From Erythrobacter sp. (GTDB lineage: Bacteria; Pseudomonadota; Alphaproteobacteria; Sphingomonadales; Sphingomonadaceae), in the NCBI GenBank assembly GCA_019739335.1, contig CP073261.1, forward strand, positions 2,346,001 to 2,410,000: DNA of 64,000 bases, given 5' to 3'. The notes under the pieces were generated by a model. The model saw only the letters and a program-made list of their open reading frames with translations, was not told the DNA's origin and searched no databases. This document shows positions 46,246 to 55,030 of the stretch, one piece after another. The position numbers and the translations under genes were made by a program. Every line of letters starts with the position of its first letter. Position 1 is the first letter of the stretch.

Positions 46246-46791
46246 ATGACATTTGCCAAATCCATAATCGCTGCGGTTGCTTTCGGCCTTGCCGCGCCCG
46301 CGCAGGCAGAGATCGTAGAAAGCGAGCACGGCGGGTTCTCCAGCACCCACAGCGTCCTGGTGGCTGCCGACCGCGCGGCGGTGTGGCAGGCGCTGGTGCA
46401 TCCGGAGGACTGGTGGAGCCACACCTGGTCGGGGAATTCTGCCAACCTGCGGCTCGACCCCCAGGCTGGCGCCTGTTTCTGTGAAACACTCCCCGCCGCT
46501 GATGGCTGGCCCGCCGGATCGGTGGAGCACATGCGCGTGGTAACGGTCATGCCGGGAAGCGTGCTGCGAATGTCCGGCGCGCTCGGCCCGCTGCAATCGG
46601 AGGGATTGACAGGAACTCTCACCGTCACCCTGTTCGAGCACGAGCAAGGTACGCTGATCACCTGGGATTACATCTTCGGCGGGCAGGCGCGCTTCCCGAT
46701 GGAGCAGTTCGGCCCGCTGGTGGACGGGGTGCAGGCGGAGTTCCTAGGCGGGCTCGCGGCCCGGCTTGGCGGGGCAATCGAAGAAGGTTAA
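46246..46791 (+). CDS. Secreted SRPBCC-family protein
   Basis: 181 residues with a signal peptide (ending AAPAQA). The SRPBCC/START helix-grip fold is suggested by STHSVLVAADRAAVWQALVH, PEDWWSHTW, and the C-terminal LVDGVQAEFLGGLAARLGG helix; the core binds a hydrophobic ligand in relatives. Ligand unknown. It sits between adk and rpsM, interrupting the usual adk-rpsM adjacency, and ends just before the promoter at 46800. Confidence 0.7.
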   Translation: MTFAKSIIAAVAFGLAAPAQAEIVESEHGGFSSTHSVLVAADRAAVWQALVHPEDWWSHTWSGNSANLRLDPQAGACFCETLPAADGWPAGSVEHMRVVTVMPGSVLRMSGALGPLQSEGLTGTLTVTLFEHEQGTLITWDYIFGGQARFPMEQFGPLVDGVQAEFLGGLAARLGGAIEEG

Positions 46792-46799
46792 CGACACTT

Positions 46800-46828
46800 T
46801 TGACTAGCGCCGTTTGCTGCGCTATAGG
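46800..46828 (+). promoter_or_regulatory. Promoter P1 of the alpha operon (rpsM-rplQ)
   Basis: TTGACT (46800-46805), 17-bp spacer, TATAGG (46823-46828). A near-consensus sigma70 site 262 bp before rpsM, at the end of the SRPBCC gene. Confidence 0.7.
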
Positions 46829-46890
46829 CAGTATCACAGATCGGGAGAACCGGAACGGGCAGCGATGCTTCGCATGCTCGCTTTCGCCTG

Positions 46891-46919
46891 TTGACGCGGA
46901 GGGAGAATCACCCTATCTG
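46891..46919 (+). promoter_or_regulatory. Promoter P2 of the alpha operon
   Basis: TTGACG (46891-46896), 17-bp spacer, TATCTG (46914-46919). A second sigma70-like site in tandem with P1. The rest of 46792-47089 shows no gene; it is leader sequence with the RBS GGAGAATACA before the GTG of rpsM. Confidence 0.6.
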
Positions 46920-47089
46920 CGCGTACCAATCGTCCAATTGCAACGGCTTGTAGGGCAGGCGTCATCCCGATGCTCGCTCCTCGCCTCACATTTCCGCGCA
47001 GTCGTTCGATTATAAACCGCTATGAGATAGGGTCGCGCCCTCCACGCAAGTGGAGCCAGCCGGAGCCCTGTGGAGCATGGAGAATACAA

Positions 47090-47458
47090 GTGGCTCGTAT
47101 TGCCGGGGTGAACATCCCCACCAACAAGCGCGTTATTGTCGCGCTCACCTACATTCACGGAATTGGCCCCACCACTGCGCGCAAGATCGTCGACAAGCTC
47201 GGCCTTGATCATGCCCGCCGGGTGCAGGACCTGACGGACGCGGAAGTGCTGCAGATCCGTGAAACCATCGATGCCGATCTCACCGTGGAAGGCGATCTTC
47301 GCCGCGACACGGCGATGAACATCAAGCGCCTGATGGATCTCGCCTGCTATCGTGGCCTGCGCCACCGCAAGGGCCTGCCGGTCCGCGGCCAGCGCACCCA
47401 CACCAACGCCCGCACCCGCAAGGGCAAGGCCAAGCCGATCGCCGGCAAGAAGAAGTAA
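47090..47458 (+). CDS. rpsM: 30S ribosomal protein S13
   Basis: 122 residues from the GTG at 47090 ([20 protein letters not shown]), chosen because homology starts exactly there and GGAGAA lies upstream; the ATG frame to 46970 is leader. Contacts tRNA in the P site. The C-terminal [20 protein letters not shown] and [12 protein letters not shown] are canonical. First gene of rpsM-rpsK-rpoA-rplQ. Confidence 0.97.
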   Translation: MARIAGVNIPTNKRVIVALTYIHGIGPTTARKIVDKLGLDHARRVQDLTDAEVLQIRETIDADLTVEGDLRRDTAMNIKRLMDLACYRGLRHRKGLPVRGQRTHTNARTRKGKAKPIAGKKK

Positions 47459-47512
47459 GCAGGGCTACCAGTCCCGCTTTTTCCTTCTTTCGAGACACGA
47501 GGAATATATACG

Positions 47513-47902
47513 ATGGCACGCGAACCAGGCCGCATCAGGCGCCGTGACAAGAAGAACATCTCCAGCGGCGTTGCCCATGTCAACGCCAGCTTCAACAACA
47601 CCATGATCACCATCACCGATGCCCAGGGCAATGCGATCAGCTGGTCTTCGGCCGGCACGATGGGCTTCAAGGGCAGCCGCAAGTCGACTCCCTATGCTGC
47701 GCAGGTCGCTGCCGACGATGCCGGCAAGAAGGCCGCCGAACACGGCGTGCGGACGCTGGAAGTCGAGATCAAGGGTCCGGGTTCGGGCCGTGAATCTGCG
47801 CTCCGGGCCTTGCAGGCGGTGGGGTTCAACATCACATCCATCCGCGATGTGACGCCGATCCCGCACAACGGCGTGCGCCCGTCCAAGCGTCGCCGCGTCT
47901 GA
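47513..47902 (+). CDS. rpsK: 30S ribosomal protein S11
   Basis: 129 residues. Platform protein of the 30S subunit. [58 protein letters not shown] are canonical. rpsD (S4), found between S11 and rpoA in E. coli, is absent here as is usual in alphaproteobacteria. Confidence 0.98.
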   Translation: MAREPGRIRRRDKKNISSGVAHVNASFNNTMITITDAQGNAISWSSAGTMGFKGSRKSTPYAAQVAADDAGKKAAEHGVRTLEVEIKGPGSGRESALRALQAVGFNITSIRDVTPIPHNGVRPSKRRRV

Positions 47903-48015
47903 TCGAAGCCTGCGCGTCGGGCATCCGGCCTGACGCACAACAGTCATTCGCATCGGTCACGGCGGTACCAGCGCCCCGCAGCCGATGCGCCATTACATAC
48001 CTTTAGGGGAAGTCC

Positions 48016-49071
48016 ATGTCCGTCAATACGAAGAACTGGCAGGAACTGAAGAAGCCCATCACCCTCGACATCAAGGAAGGCAGCGACAAGAAGCGCAAGG
48101 CCACTTTCGTCGCCGAGCCGCTCGAACGCGGTTACGGCCTGACGCTCGGCAATTCGCTTCGTCGCGTGCTCCTGTCCAGCTTGCAGGGCGCAGCCATCAC
48201 CTCGATCAAGATCGAGAACGTGCTGCACGAATTCTCCAGTCTTGCCGGCGTCCGCGAGGATGTGACCGATATCGTCCTCAACGTGAAGCAGATCGCGCTG
48301 AAGATGGAAGGTGAAGGCCCCAAGCGGCTCCAGCTTTCCGCCACCGGCCCCGGCCCCGTCAAGGCGGGCGATATTGCCGTTTCGGGTGACATCGAAGTCC
48401 TCAACAAGGACCTGGTGATCTGCCACCTGGACGAAGGCGCGACGCTGAACATGGAACTGACGGCGGATACCGGCAAGGGCTATGTCCCCGCCGTTGCCAA
48501 CCGTCCCATCGATGCGCCGATCGGCCTGATCCCGGTGGACAGCCTCTATTCGCCGATCAAGCAGGTCAGCTACAAGGTCGACAATGCCCGCGTCGGGCAG
48601 GAACTCGATTTCGACAAGCTGAGCCTGACGGTCGAAACCGACGGCACTGTCACCCCGGAAGATGCCGTGGCCTATGCCGCGCGCATCCTGCAGGACCAGC
48701 TGACGCTGTTCGTCCACTTCGAAGATGGCGTCCCGCAGCCGCAGGGTACCATGATCGGCGTAGCCGCAGAGCCGCAGGAATCGGACACCAACCAGCTCAA
48801 CCGCTACCTCCTCAAGAAGGTGGACGAACTGGAACTGTCGGTGCGTTCGGCCAACTGCCTCAAGAACGACAACATCATCTACATCGGCGATCTGGTTCAG
48901 AAGACCGAAGCCGAGATGCTGCGCACCCCGAATTTCGGCCGCAAGTCGCTCAATGAGATCAAGGAAGTGCTGTCCAGCATGGGCCTGCGCCTTGGCATGG
49001 ACATCCCCGGCTGGCCGCCCGAGAATATCGAGGAAATGGCCAAGAAGCTGGAGCAGGAACTGCTCGGCTGA
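48016..49071 (+). CDS. rpoA: RNA polymerase subunit alpha
   Basis: 351 residues. N-terminal dimerisation domain: [31 protein letters not shown]. Linker near residue 235. C-terminal domain that binds UP elements and activators: [34 protein letters not shown] and [17 protein letters not shown]-rich inverted repeat separates it from rplQ. Confidence 0.98.
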   Translation: MSVNTKNWQELKKPITLDIKEGSDKKRKATFVAEPLERGYGLTLGNSLRRVLLSSLQGAAITSIKIENVLHEFSSLAGVREDVTDIVLNVKQIALKMEGEGPKRLQLSATGPGPVKAGDIAVSGDIEVLNKDLVICHLDEGATLNMELTADTGKGYVPAVANRPIDAPIGLIPVDSLYSPIKQVSYKVDNARVGQELDFDKLSLTVETDGTVTPEDAVAYAARILQDQLTLFVHFEDGVPQPQGTMIGVAAEPQESDTNQLNRYLLKKVDELELSVRSANCLKNDNIIYIGDLVQKTEAEMLRTPNFGRKSLNEIKEVLSSMGLRLGMDIPGWPPENIEEMAKKLEQELLG

Positions 49072-49079
49072 CGCAGGTT

Positions 49080-49158
49080 GTGAGTCCCCGCGCAGGCGGG
49101 GACCTCACTGGGCTTCGCGCCAGGATTTGAACAGGTCCCCGCCTCCGCGGGGACTCAC
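49080..49158. repeat. GTGAGTCCCCGC...GCGGGGACTCAC inverted repeat between rpoA and rplQ
   Basis: GTGAGTCCCCGCGCAGGCGG followed by GGACCT (49080-49105) pairs with AGGTCCCCGCCTCCGCGGGG and ACTCAC (49133-49158) with one mismatch. Each arm is itself a small palindrome. A sphingomonad-type repeat inserted within the rpoA-rplQ transcript. Confidence 0.85.
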
Positions 49159-49241
49159 GCAAGGGGGCATGGTGGCACCCCTTAATCGCCACCGGGATCG
49201 GGGTACCTCGCACGGCCCCCCTACGAACGGAGTAAAATACA

Positions 49242-49661
49242 ATGCGTCACGGTATTCACGGCCGCAAGCTGAGCCGCAAATCGCAGCACCGCACCGCCAT
49301 GTTCCGCAACATGGCCGCCGCGCTGATCAAGCACGAACAGATCACCACCACCACCGCCAAGGCGAAGGAACTGCGTCCCTACGTCGAAAAGCTGATCACG
49401 CTGGCCAAGCGTGGCGGCCTGTCGAACCGCCGACTCGCGCACAGCCGGATGCTGGACGATGCGCAGGAAAAGAAGCTGTTCGAAGTTCTGGCCGAGCGTT
49501 ACGCGGATCGTGACGGCGGCTACACCCGCATCATCAAGGCCGGCTACCGCAAGAGCGACGCCGCCCCGATCGCGGTGATCGAACTGGTCGACCGCGACAT
49601 GGACGCCAAGGGCCTCGATTCCGGCCCGGTGATGACGGACGACGAATACGCCGACGCGTAA
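49242..49661 (+). CDS. rplQ: 50S ribosomal protein L17
   Basis: 139 residues. [60 protein letters not shown] are canonical; the C-terminal 25 residues extend slightly beyond the E. coli protein. Last gene of the alpha operon, ended by the terminator at 49685. Confidence 0.97.
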   Translation: MRHGIHGRKLSRKSQHRTAMFRNMAAALIKHEQITTTTAKAKELRPYVEKLITLAKRGGLSNRRLAHSRMLDDAQEKKLFEVLAERYADRDGGYTRIIKAGYRKSDAAPIAVIELVDRDMDAKGLDSGPVMTDDEYADA

Positions 49662-49684
49662 GCGCGCCGCACGAGACAAACGAA

Positions 49685-49714
49685 GGGCCGTCGGAGCAAT
49701 CCGGCGGCCCTTTT
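49685..49714. terminator. Terminator after rplQ (probably bidirectional)
   Basis: GGGCCGTCGGA (49685-49695), GCAA loop, TCCGGCGGCCC (49700-49710), then TTTT. Only 4 bp from the end of the convergent gene at 49719, so it may serve both. Confidence 0.88.
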
Positions 49715-49718
49715 CCTG

Positions 49719-50504
49719 TCAGTCCCCCGGCTGGGCACGATAGAAGAAGAACTGTTCCCCCGGCGCATTGTAGGGTGCAATGCCCGCAGCCATCGCATCA
49801 AGTTGCATTTGCAGGCGCCACCCCATTTGGTCGGGAGCGCTGGTATAGATCGCCTCGGCCTCGGCAAGCAGCGCCGCGTCGGATGTCAGCCAGCCATGCG
49901 CATTGAGCGCGCGCGCCAGGTTCATCGCTGGTGCGTCGCGCAATTCGCGCATGGCCTCGGCAACGAGGCGCTCCGCTGCCAGCCATTCCGCCGACCACTC
50001 CTCCGCTTGCGGCAACTGCGCATAGTGCGCCATCTCGGTCAGCCGCTCCGCAATGTCCCGGTAGTCCATGATCGGCCGTTGGTCTTCAGGGCTTTCCCTG
50101 ACCGATATGCGCAGGTTGGCGAGCGCCCGTTGCCGGTACTCGAGCAACTGCTCGAAGGTCTCCTCGTCGTAGCCATCCCGCCCCAGACGGAAGGCGGCAA
50201 GGGCGTAGACCGAACCGATCAGATCGATGGCGACGACTTCCTGTGCGCGGTTTCCTCCCAGCCCGGCCCGCCAGACTTCGGCATCGGCGGCGATCTGCAG
50301 CAGCTGAGCGATACTCTCCGCGTCGCGGGCAGCGGGATCGACGCGCATGGTAGCGTCCAGACGATCGAGCAGCGCGTTGTGTGTCGCGTCGATGCCATGC
50401 GTATTCGCAACAACCTGGCCCGGAGTGGCGAAAACCTGAGCTTGCACCGGAAGCGCCAGCAGGGCGGTGCAGGCGAGGGCAATCAGGAAAAGTGCTCTGG
50501 GCAA
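49719..50504 (-). CDS. Secreted hypothetical protein, helical repeats
   Basis: 261 residues with a signal peptide (MPRALFLIALACTALLALPV QAQ). The mature protein is predicted mostly helical, with TPR-like spacing of Ala/Leu helices (EVVAIDLIGSVYALAAFRLG, TFEQLLEYRQRALANLRISV, LNAHGWLTSDAALLAEAEAI), but no clear TPR consensus. Likely periplasmic. I do not recognise a family. Divergent from the serine hydrolase at 50617. Confidence 0.6.
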   Translation of the reverse strand: MPRALFLIALACTALLALPVQAQVFATPGQVVANTHGIDATHNALLDRLDATMRVDPAARDAESIAQLLQIAADAEVWRAGLGGNRAQEVVAIDLIGSVYALAAFRLGRDGYDEETFEQLLEYRQRALANLRISVRESPEDQRPIMDYRDIAERLTEMAHYAQLPQAEEWSAEWLAAERLVAEAMRELRDAPAMNLARALNAHGWLTSDAALLAEAEAIYTSAPDQMGWRLQMQLDAMAAGIAPYNAPGEQFFFYRAQPGD

Positions 50505-50616
50505 TGCGCGAACCTCGATATTTCAGGCGGCAAACTATCTGTGGTTTGGCGAAAGGCAAGGCCATGGACCGCAGAGCCGTGTTGCCTTGCGCAGATTGGT
50601 GGCTAGGCTGATAAAC

Positions 50617-51993
50617 ATGATCCGCCCCACCATGCTGGCAGCCGCAGCGCTGCTCCTCGCCCCGCTCCCCGCCGCTGCGCAGAACGTGGCGCAAGTCGAA
50701 CTCGACGCCCGCTATGCTCGCGCGCTGGCGGCGGGATACAAGGCGCTGATGCTGTGCGGGGCGATTGCCAATGCCGAGCGCGCGGGAATCCGGCGCAATG
50801 CTGAAAGCGTCATGGAATGGGAAATGGCAGGCATCCAGGATCCGCTCGACGAGATCGTAGGCTGGGTGCCTTACGAAGTCGTGCGCGCGCCCAATGGCGA
50901 GGTCTATTATGTCACCGCCAACTGGTCAGCAGAATTACCGGATCGAGTTGCCGTGAATGCCCCGGGTGAGGGATGCGCAATCCAACCAATCGGCTTCGAC
51001 CCGTTGGCATTACCCGTTTTGGAAGAGGGTGATTGGCCGGAGCCAGAAAGGAGAATCCAAGTTTGGCACGACACAACGCCCGACTACATGCGAGCAGTTT
51101 TCGATGCCGCATTTTCCGGGACCTACGGAGCGGACTCCCGAACAACTGCGCTAATAGTCGATGATTCACAAAACCGGGTAATGTGGGACTTCGATGAGGA
51201 CTTTGATCCATTCACACCCCAGCGTACATGGTCCGTCGCCAAGAGCATTGCTGCCACCCTGATCGGCGCGGCGGTGCAGCGCGGAGAGGCTGATGTCACC
51301 GCCAGCGTAGGGCTGGGCGAAAGCGAGACCGATCCGCGCCGCGCTATCACTATCGATAACCTCCTCCGCATGGCATCGGGTCGCTATACCGACACGCCCG
51401 GCAACCGCACCGATCCGCTCTACTTCGGCGGCGCGACGGTGGATGAGGTGGCGCTGGACTGGCCGCTGATCCACGCGCCGGGAAGCACCTATCGCTATGC
51501 CAACAACGATACGCTGGCGGCGGTGCAGGCGATTGAGCACACTTTTGCCGATCATCCGCCCGCCGAACTGTTCGCCCAGCTCGGGATGGATCGCACCGTT
51601 GCCGAAACCGATTGGCAGGGGAATTACATCCTCTCCAGCCAAGTATGGTCGACGGGGGTGGACTTGCTGCGCCTCGGCCAGCTGCACCTCAACGATGGCG
51701 TGCTGCCCGATGGCACCCGCATTTTGCCCGAAGGCTGGGTCGACTACGTCACCACCCCCTCCGGCCCGCAGCCGCCGGGGGCGTTCGGCTATGGCGCGGG
51801 GTGGTGGCTGATGAACAATTCCGCAGGCGTGCCGCCTGATACCTTCTTCGCCAATGGCAATCGCGGGCAATATGTCGTGGTCGTGCCGAGCCGAAGCGTG
51901 GTGATCGTGCGGCGCGGGGAGGACCCGGCGGGCGGCAGCGGGTTCGACATCGCAGCTTTCACCCGCGATGTGCTCGCCGCCCTGGAGGAATAG
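50617..51993 (+). CDS. Secreted serine hydrolase, class C beta-lactamase fold
   Basis: 458 residues from the ATG at 50617; signal peptide ends PAAAQ. The beta-lactamase-related domain occupies about 150-455: active-site S206-V-A-K209 in TWSVAKSIAATLI, Y294-A-N296 in STYRYANNDTL, and a late GNRGQYVVVVPSRSVVIV strand where HTG or similar is usual. Residues 25-145 are an extra N-terminal region. Such proteins are esterases, DD-peptidases or amidases; the substrate is unknown. Bases about 50920-51240 are less GC-rich with different codon choice than the rest, a possible mosaic segment. Confidence 0.8.
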   Translation: MIRPTMLAAAALLLAPLPAAAQNVAQVELDARYARALAAGYKALMLCGAIANAERAGIRRNAESVMEWEMAGIQDPLDEIVGWVPYEVVRAPNGEVYYVTANWSAELPDRVAVNAPGEGCAIQPIGFDPLALPVLEEGDWPEPERRIQVWHDTTPDYMRAVFDAAFSGTYGADSRTTALIVDDSQNRVMWDFDEDFDPFTPQRTWSVAKSIAATLIGAAVQRGEADVTASVGLGESETDPRRAITIDNLLRMASGRYTDTPGNRTDPLYFGGATVDEVALDWPLIHAPGSTYRYANNDTLAAVQAIEHTFADHPPAELFAQLGMDRTVAETDWQGNYILSSQVWSTGVDLLRLGQLHLNDGVLPDGTRILPEGWVDYVTTPSGPQPPGAFGYGAGWWLMNNSAGVPPDTFFANGNRGQYVVVVPSRSVVIVRRGEDPAGGSGFDIAAFTRDVLAALEE

Positions 51994-52070
51994 TGCGCGA
52001 GCAACCGCTTGCATCGCAAAGGTTTCATCGCCAACTATATGTCCATCTCCCGATCACTTCAGGAAACTCC

Positions 52071-54215
52071 ATGAACCGTCATCTCCTTGCCGCTACAGCC
52101 CTGTTTGCCACGCTTGCCATTCCCGCTACGGCGCAGGATATGAACGCACCTGCCTATCCCGAAACCCGCCGTGGCGAAGTCGTCGAACCTTATTTTGGCG
52201 AGGACGTGGCCGATCCCTATCGCTGGCTTGAGGAAGACGCGCGCAACAGCGAGGAAGTCGCCGCCTGGGTCGAAGCGCAGAACGCGGTGACCGACGAATA
52301 TCTCGCTCGCCTGCCCGCGCGCACCTGGTTTGCCGACCGGATCGGCGAACTCTACGATTATGAACGCTTCTCCACCCCGCGCGAAGCGGGCGGGCGTTAT
52401 TTCTACACCCGCAATTCGGGCCTGCAGAACCAGTCGCCGCTCTATGTGCGTGACGGGCTGGACGGCGAGGCGCGGTTGCTGATCGATCCCAACGAATGGG
52501 CCGACGACGGCGCGACCGCGCTCGACAGCTGGGTACCGTCACCCGATGGCACCAAGCTGCTCTATTCGGTGCAGGATGGCGGCAGCGACTGGCGGATCGT
52601 CCGCGTGCTCGATGTTGCCACCGGCGAGCAGATCGGCGGCGAGACGCGCTGGGTGAAATTCTCCGGCCTCAGCTGGGTGGGCGAGGAAGGCTACCTCTAT
52701 TCGCGCTTCCCCGAGCCCGAGGAGGGTGCGGATTTCCAGGCGCTCAATCTCAATCAGGAAGTCTATTTCCACCGCCTCGGCACCGAACAGGCGGCGGACG
52801 AACTGGTTTTCGCCACTCCCGATCATCCCGAACGCAACCACACTGCGCAGACCAGCGACGATGGCCGCTGGGTAATCGTCACCTCCTCCACCGGCACCGA
52901 CTCGCGTTACGAGGTCCACGCCATCGATCTCGCTGCGCGCGAGACCAACGGCTGGACCCCGGTCCCGCTGGTCACTGGGTTCGAGCATAGCTGGAGCCTG
53001 ATCGACAGTGTCGGTTCGCGGCTGTGGTTCGTCACCAATCAGGACGCCCCGCTCTATCGCGTGGTGTCGATCGACATGGCCAACCGGAGCGCTGGCTGGA
53101 CCGAAGTGGTCGCCGAGCGCGAGCAGCCGATCGCCGGTGCCTCGATGATCGGCGAGCATCTGGTGGTCACCTACCTGGAGGACGCCAGCTCCAGCGCTTA
53201 TGTGATGACCCGCGAAGGCGAGCCGGTGCGCGAAATCGAATTTGCCGGGCTGGGCAGCGCCGGCGGTTTCGGCGGCGGGCCGGACAGCAACGAGACGTTC
53301 TACAGCTTCTCCAGCTTCAACCGCCCCGGCACGATCTACCGCTACGATGTCGCGACCGGGGAAAGCTCGGTCTTCGCCGCGCCCGAAATCACTTTCAATC
53401 CCGAAGCCTTTGCCGTCGAGCAGCGTTTCTACGAAAGCCGGGATGGCACGCGGGTGCCGATGTTCATCGTCCGCCGTGCGGATATTGCCGCAAGCGGTGA
53501 AGCCGTGCCGACGCTGCTCTACGGCTATGGCGGGTTCGACATTTCGCTTACTCCCGGCTTCTCGCCCAGCCGCCTGGCCTGGGTCGAAGCGGGCGGCGCT
53601 TTCGTCATGGCGAACATCCGTGGCGGCGGCGAATATGGCCGTGCATGGCACGATGGCGGGCGGCGCGCGAACAAGCAGAACGTGTTCGACGATTTCATCG
53701 CGGCGGGCGAATTCCTGATCGCGCAGGGGATTACTCCGGAAGACGGGCTGGCGATCCAGGGCGGCTCCAACGGCGGGCTGCTGGTGGGTGCGGTGGCGAA
53801 CCAGCGGCCGGATCTGTTCGCGGCGGGCAATGCTGCTGTGGGCGTGATGGACATGCTGCGGTTCGATCGCTGGACCGCCGGACGCTACTGGGTGGACGAT
53901 TACGGCTATCCCGAGCGTGAGGAAGACTGGCGGATTTTGCGCGCCTATTCCCCGCTGCACAACATCCGTTCCGGCACCGATTATCCGGCGCTGCTGGTGA
54001 CCACGGCCGATACCGATGACCGCGTGGTGCCGGGGCACAGCTTCAAATACACCGCCGCCCTGCAAGCCGCAGAGCTGGGAGATCGCCCACAGTTGATCCG
54101 GATCGAAACCCGCGCCGGCCACGGTTCGGGCAAGCCTACCGACAAGGCGATCGAGGAAGCCGCTGATATTGCAGCCTTCCTTGCCTACTGGACAGGGCTG
54201 AACCCGCAGGACTAG
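52071..54215 (+). CDS. Secreted prolyl oligopeptidase family (S9A) serine peptidase
   Basis: 714 residues from the ATG at 52071. Signal peptide (ending PATAQ), a seven-bladed beta-propeller (about 70-420), and an alpha/beta-hydrolase domain. Catalytic Ser566 in GGSNGGLL, Asp at 649-650 in TADTDDRVVPGHS, His684 in RAGHGSGKPT. N-terminal signature DPYRWLEEDARNSEEVAAWV. Cleaves short proline-containing peptides, here probably in the periplasm. The hairpin at 54229 may terminate it. Confidence 0.93.
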   Translation: MNRHLLAATALFATLAIPATAQDMNAPAYPETRRGEVVEPYFGEDVADPYRWLEEDARNSEEVAAWVEAQNAVTDEYLARLPARTWFADRIGELYDYERFSTPREAGGRYFYTRNSGLQNQSPLYVRDGLDGEARLLIDPNEWADDGATALDSWVPSPDGTKLLYSVQDGGSDWRIVRVLDVATGEQIGGETRWVKFSGLSWVGEEGYLYSRFPEPEEGADFQALNLNQEVYFHRLGTEQAADELVFATPDHPERNHTAQTSDDGRWVIVTSSTGTDSRYEVHAIDLAARETNGWTPVPLVTGFEHSWSLIDSVGSRLWFVTNQDAPLYRVVSIDMANRSAGWTEVVAEREQPIAGASMIGEHLVVTYLEDASSSAYVMTREGEPVREIEFAGLGSAGGFGGGPDSNETFYSFSSFNRPGTIYRYDVATGESSVFAAPEITFNPEAFAVEQRFYESRDGTRVPMFIVRRADIAASGEAVPTLLYGYGGFDISLTPGFSPSRLAWVEAGGAFVMANIRGGGEYGRAWHDGGRRANKQNVFDDFIAAGEFLIAQGITPEDGLAIQGGSNGGLLVGAVANQRPDLFAAGNAAVGVMDMLRFDRWTAGRYWVDDYGYPEREEDWRILRAYSPLHNIRSGTDYPALLVTTADTDDRVVPGHSFKYTAALQAAELGDRPQLIRIETRAGHGSGKPTDKAIEEAADIAAFLAYWTGLNPQD

Positions 54216-54228
54216 AAAGGAATCGGGG

Positions 54229-54264
54229 CGTTCAGAAAAAGATGGATATTTCTGAACGTTTCCT
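54229..54264 (+). terminator. Terminator-like hairpin after the prolyl oligopeptidase gene
   Basis: CGTTCAGAAA (54229-54238) pairs perfectly with TTTCTGAACG (54249-54258), followed by TTTCCT. Loop AAGATGGATA. Confidence 0.65.
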
Positions 54265-54355
54265 AACAGCCGGGTTCAGCGTCTTCTCAGCGCGACTCGG
54301 CTAGAACCTTCGTTGTCGGTGGCAGTGGTGTCACCGGCATTGAAGGAGAAGCCTG

Positions 54356-54925
54356 ATGAAGACCCTGACCAAAGCCCTGGCCAAAGGCACGTTCGCAACC
54401 GTCGCGGCTGGCGCGATGGCGCTGTCCGCAGCCTCTCCCGCCGCCGCGCAGGATCGCTACCGCGACCATGATCGCGACGACGGCATTAGTGCGGGCGAGA
54501 TCATTGCCGGTGCCGTGGTGCTCGGCGGCATCGCGGCGATTATCGCCTCGGCCGACAACGACGATCGCTATGACCGCAACGACCGCCGCTACCGCGATCG
54601 CAACTATCGCGGCAATTACAACGGTTATGACGGCTACGGCCGCAATGCCAGCCGCCGTGCAATCCAGCAGTGCGTCGCCGCTGCCGAACGGACCGCCCAG
54701 CGCTACACCGGCTCGCGCGCCGAAGTTTACGAGATTCGCGATGTAGATCGCGAACGGCGCGGTTACGAGATCGAGGGCCGGATCGCCGTGCGCGATGGCT
54801 ATCGTGACCGCCGCGACTACCGTCGGGGCTATCGCAACGACGGCTGGCGCGAAGGCCGCTTCGAATGCGAATATCGCAACGGCCGGGTGGTCGATGTCGA
54901 TTTCAGCGGCATTCGCGGGCTCTGA
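54356..54925 (+). CDS. Small envelope protein, Arg/Asp-rich (paralogue A)
   Basis: 189 residues. Signal peptide to PAAAQ, an Asp/Arg stretch, then a membrane-active segment DGISAGEIIAGAVVLGGIAA, a Tyr/Arg/Asp/Asn low-complexity region (YDRNDRRYRDRNYRGNYNGY), and a C-terminal domain with two cysteines (IQQCVAAAER, GRFECEYRNGRVVDVDFSGI). The gene at 55031 shares the GI-x-AG-(E/D)-(I/V)-(I/V)-AG core. Probably periplasmic or membrane-linked. Function unknown. RBS GAAGGAGAAG precedes the ATG. Confidence 0.65.
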   Translation: MKTLTKALAKGTFATVAAGAMALSAASPAAAQDRYRDHDRDDGISAGEIIAGAVVLGGIAAIIASADNDDRYDRNDRRYRDRNYRGNYNGYDGYGRNASRRAIQQCVAAAERTAQRYTGSRAEVYEIRDVDRERRGYEIEGRIAVRDGYRDRRDYRRGYRNDGWREGRFECEYRNGRVVDVDFSGIRGL

Positions 54926-55030
54926 TGCTCACTGGATTGCTGCGTAACTGATAGGGAAGGGCGGTTCAGGCTGTTGACAGTCTGGGCCGCCTAACCGCGT
55001 GTACTACCCATACCGAAGGGGGAAGGGACC

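Noticed and set aside
52539..54122. 527-residue minus-strand open frame
   Set aside because: Antisense shadow of the prolyl oligopeptidase, which has its full catalytic triad.
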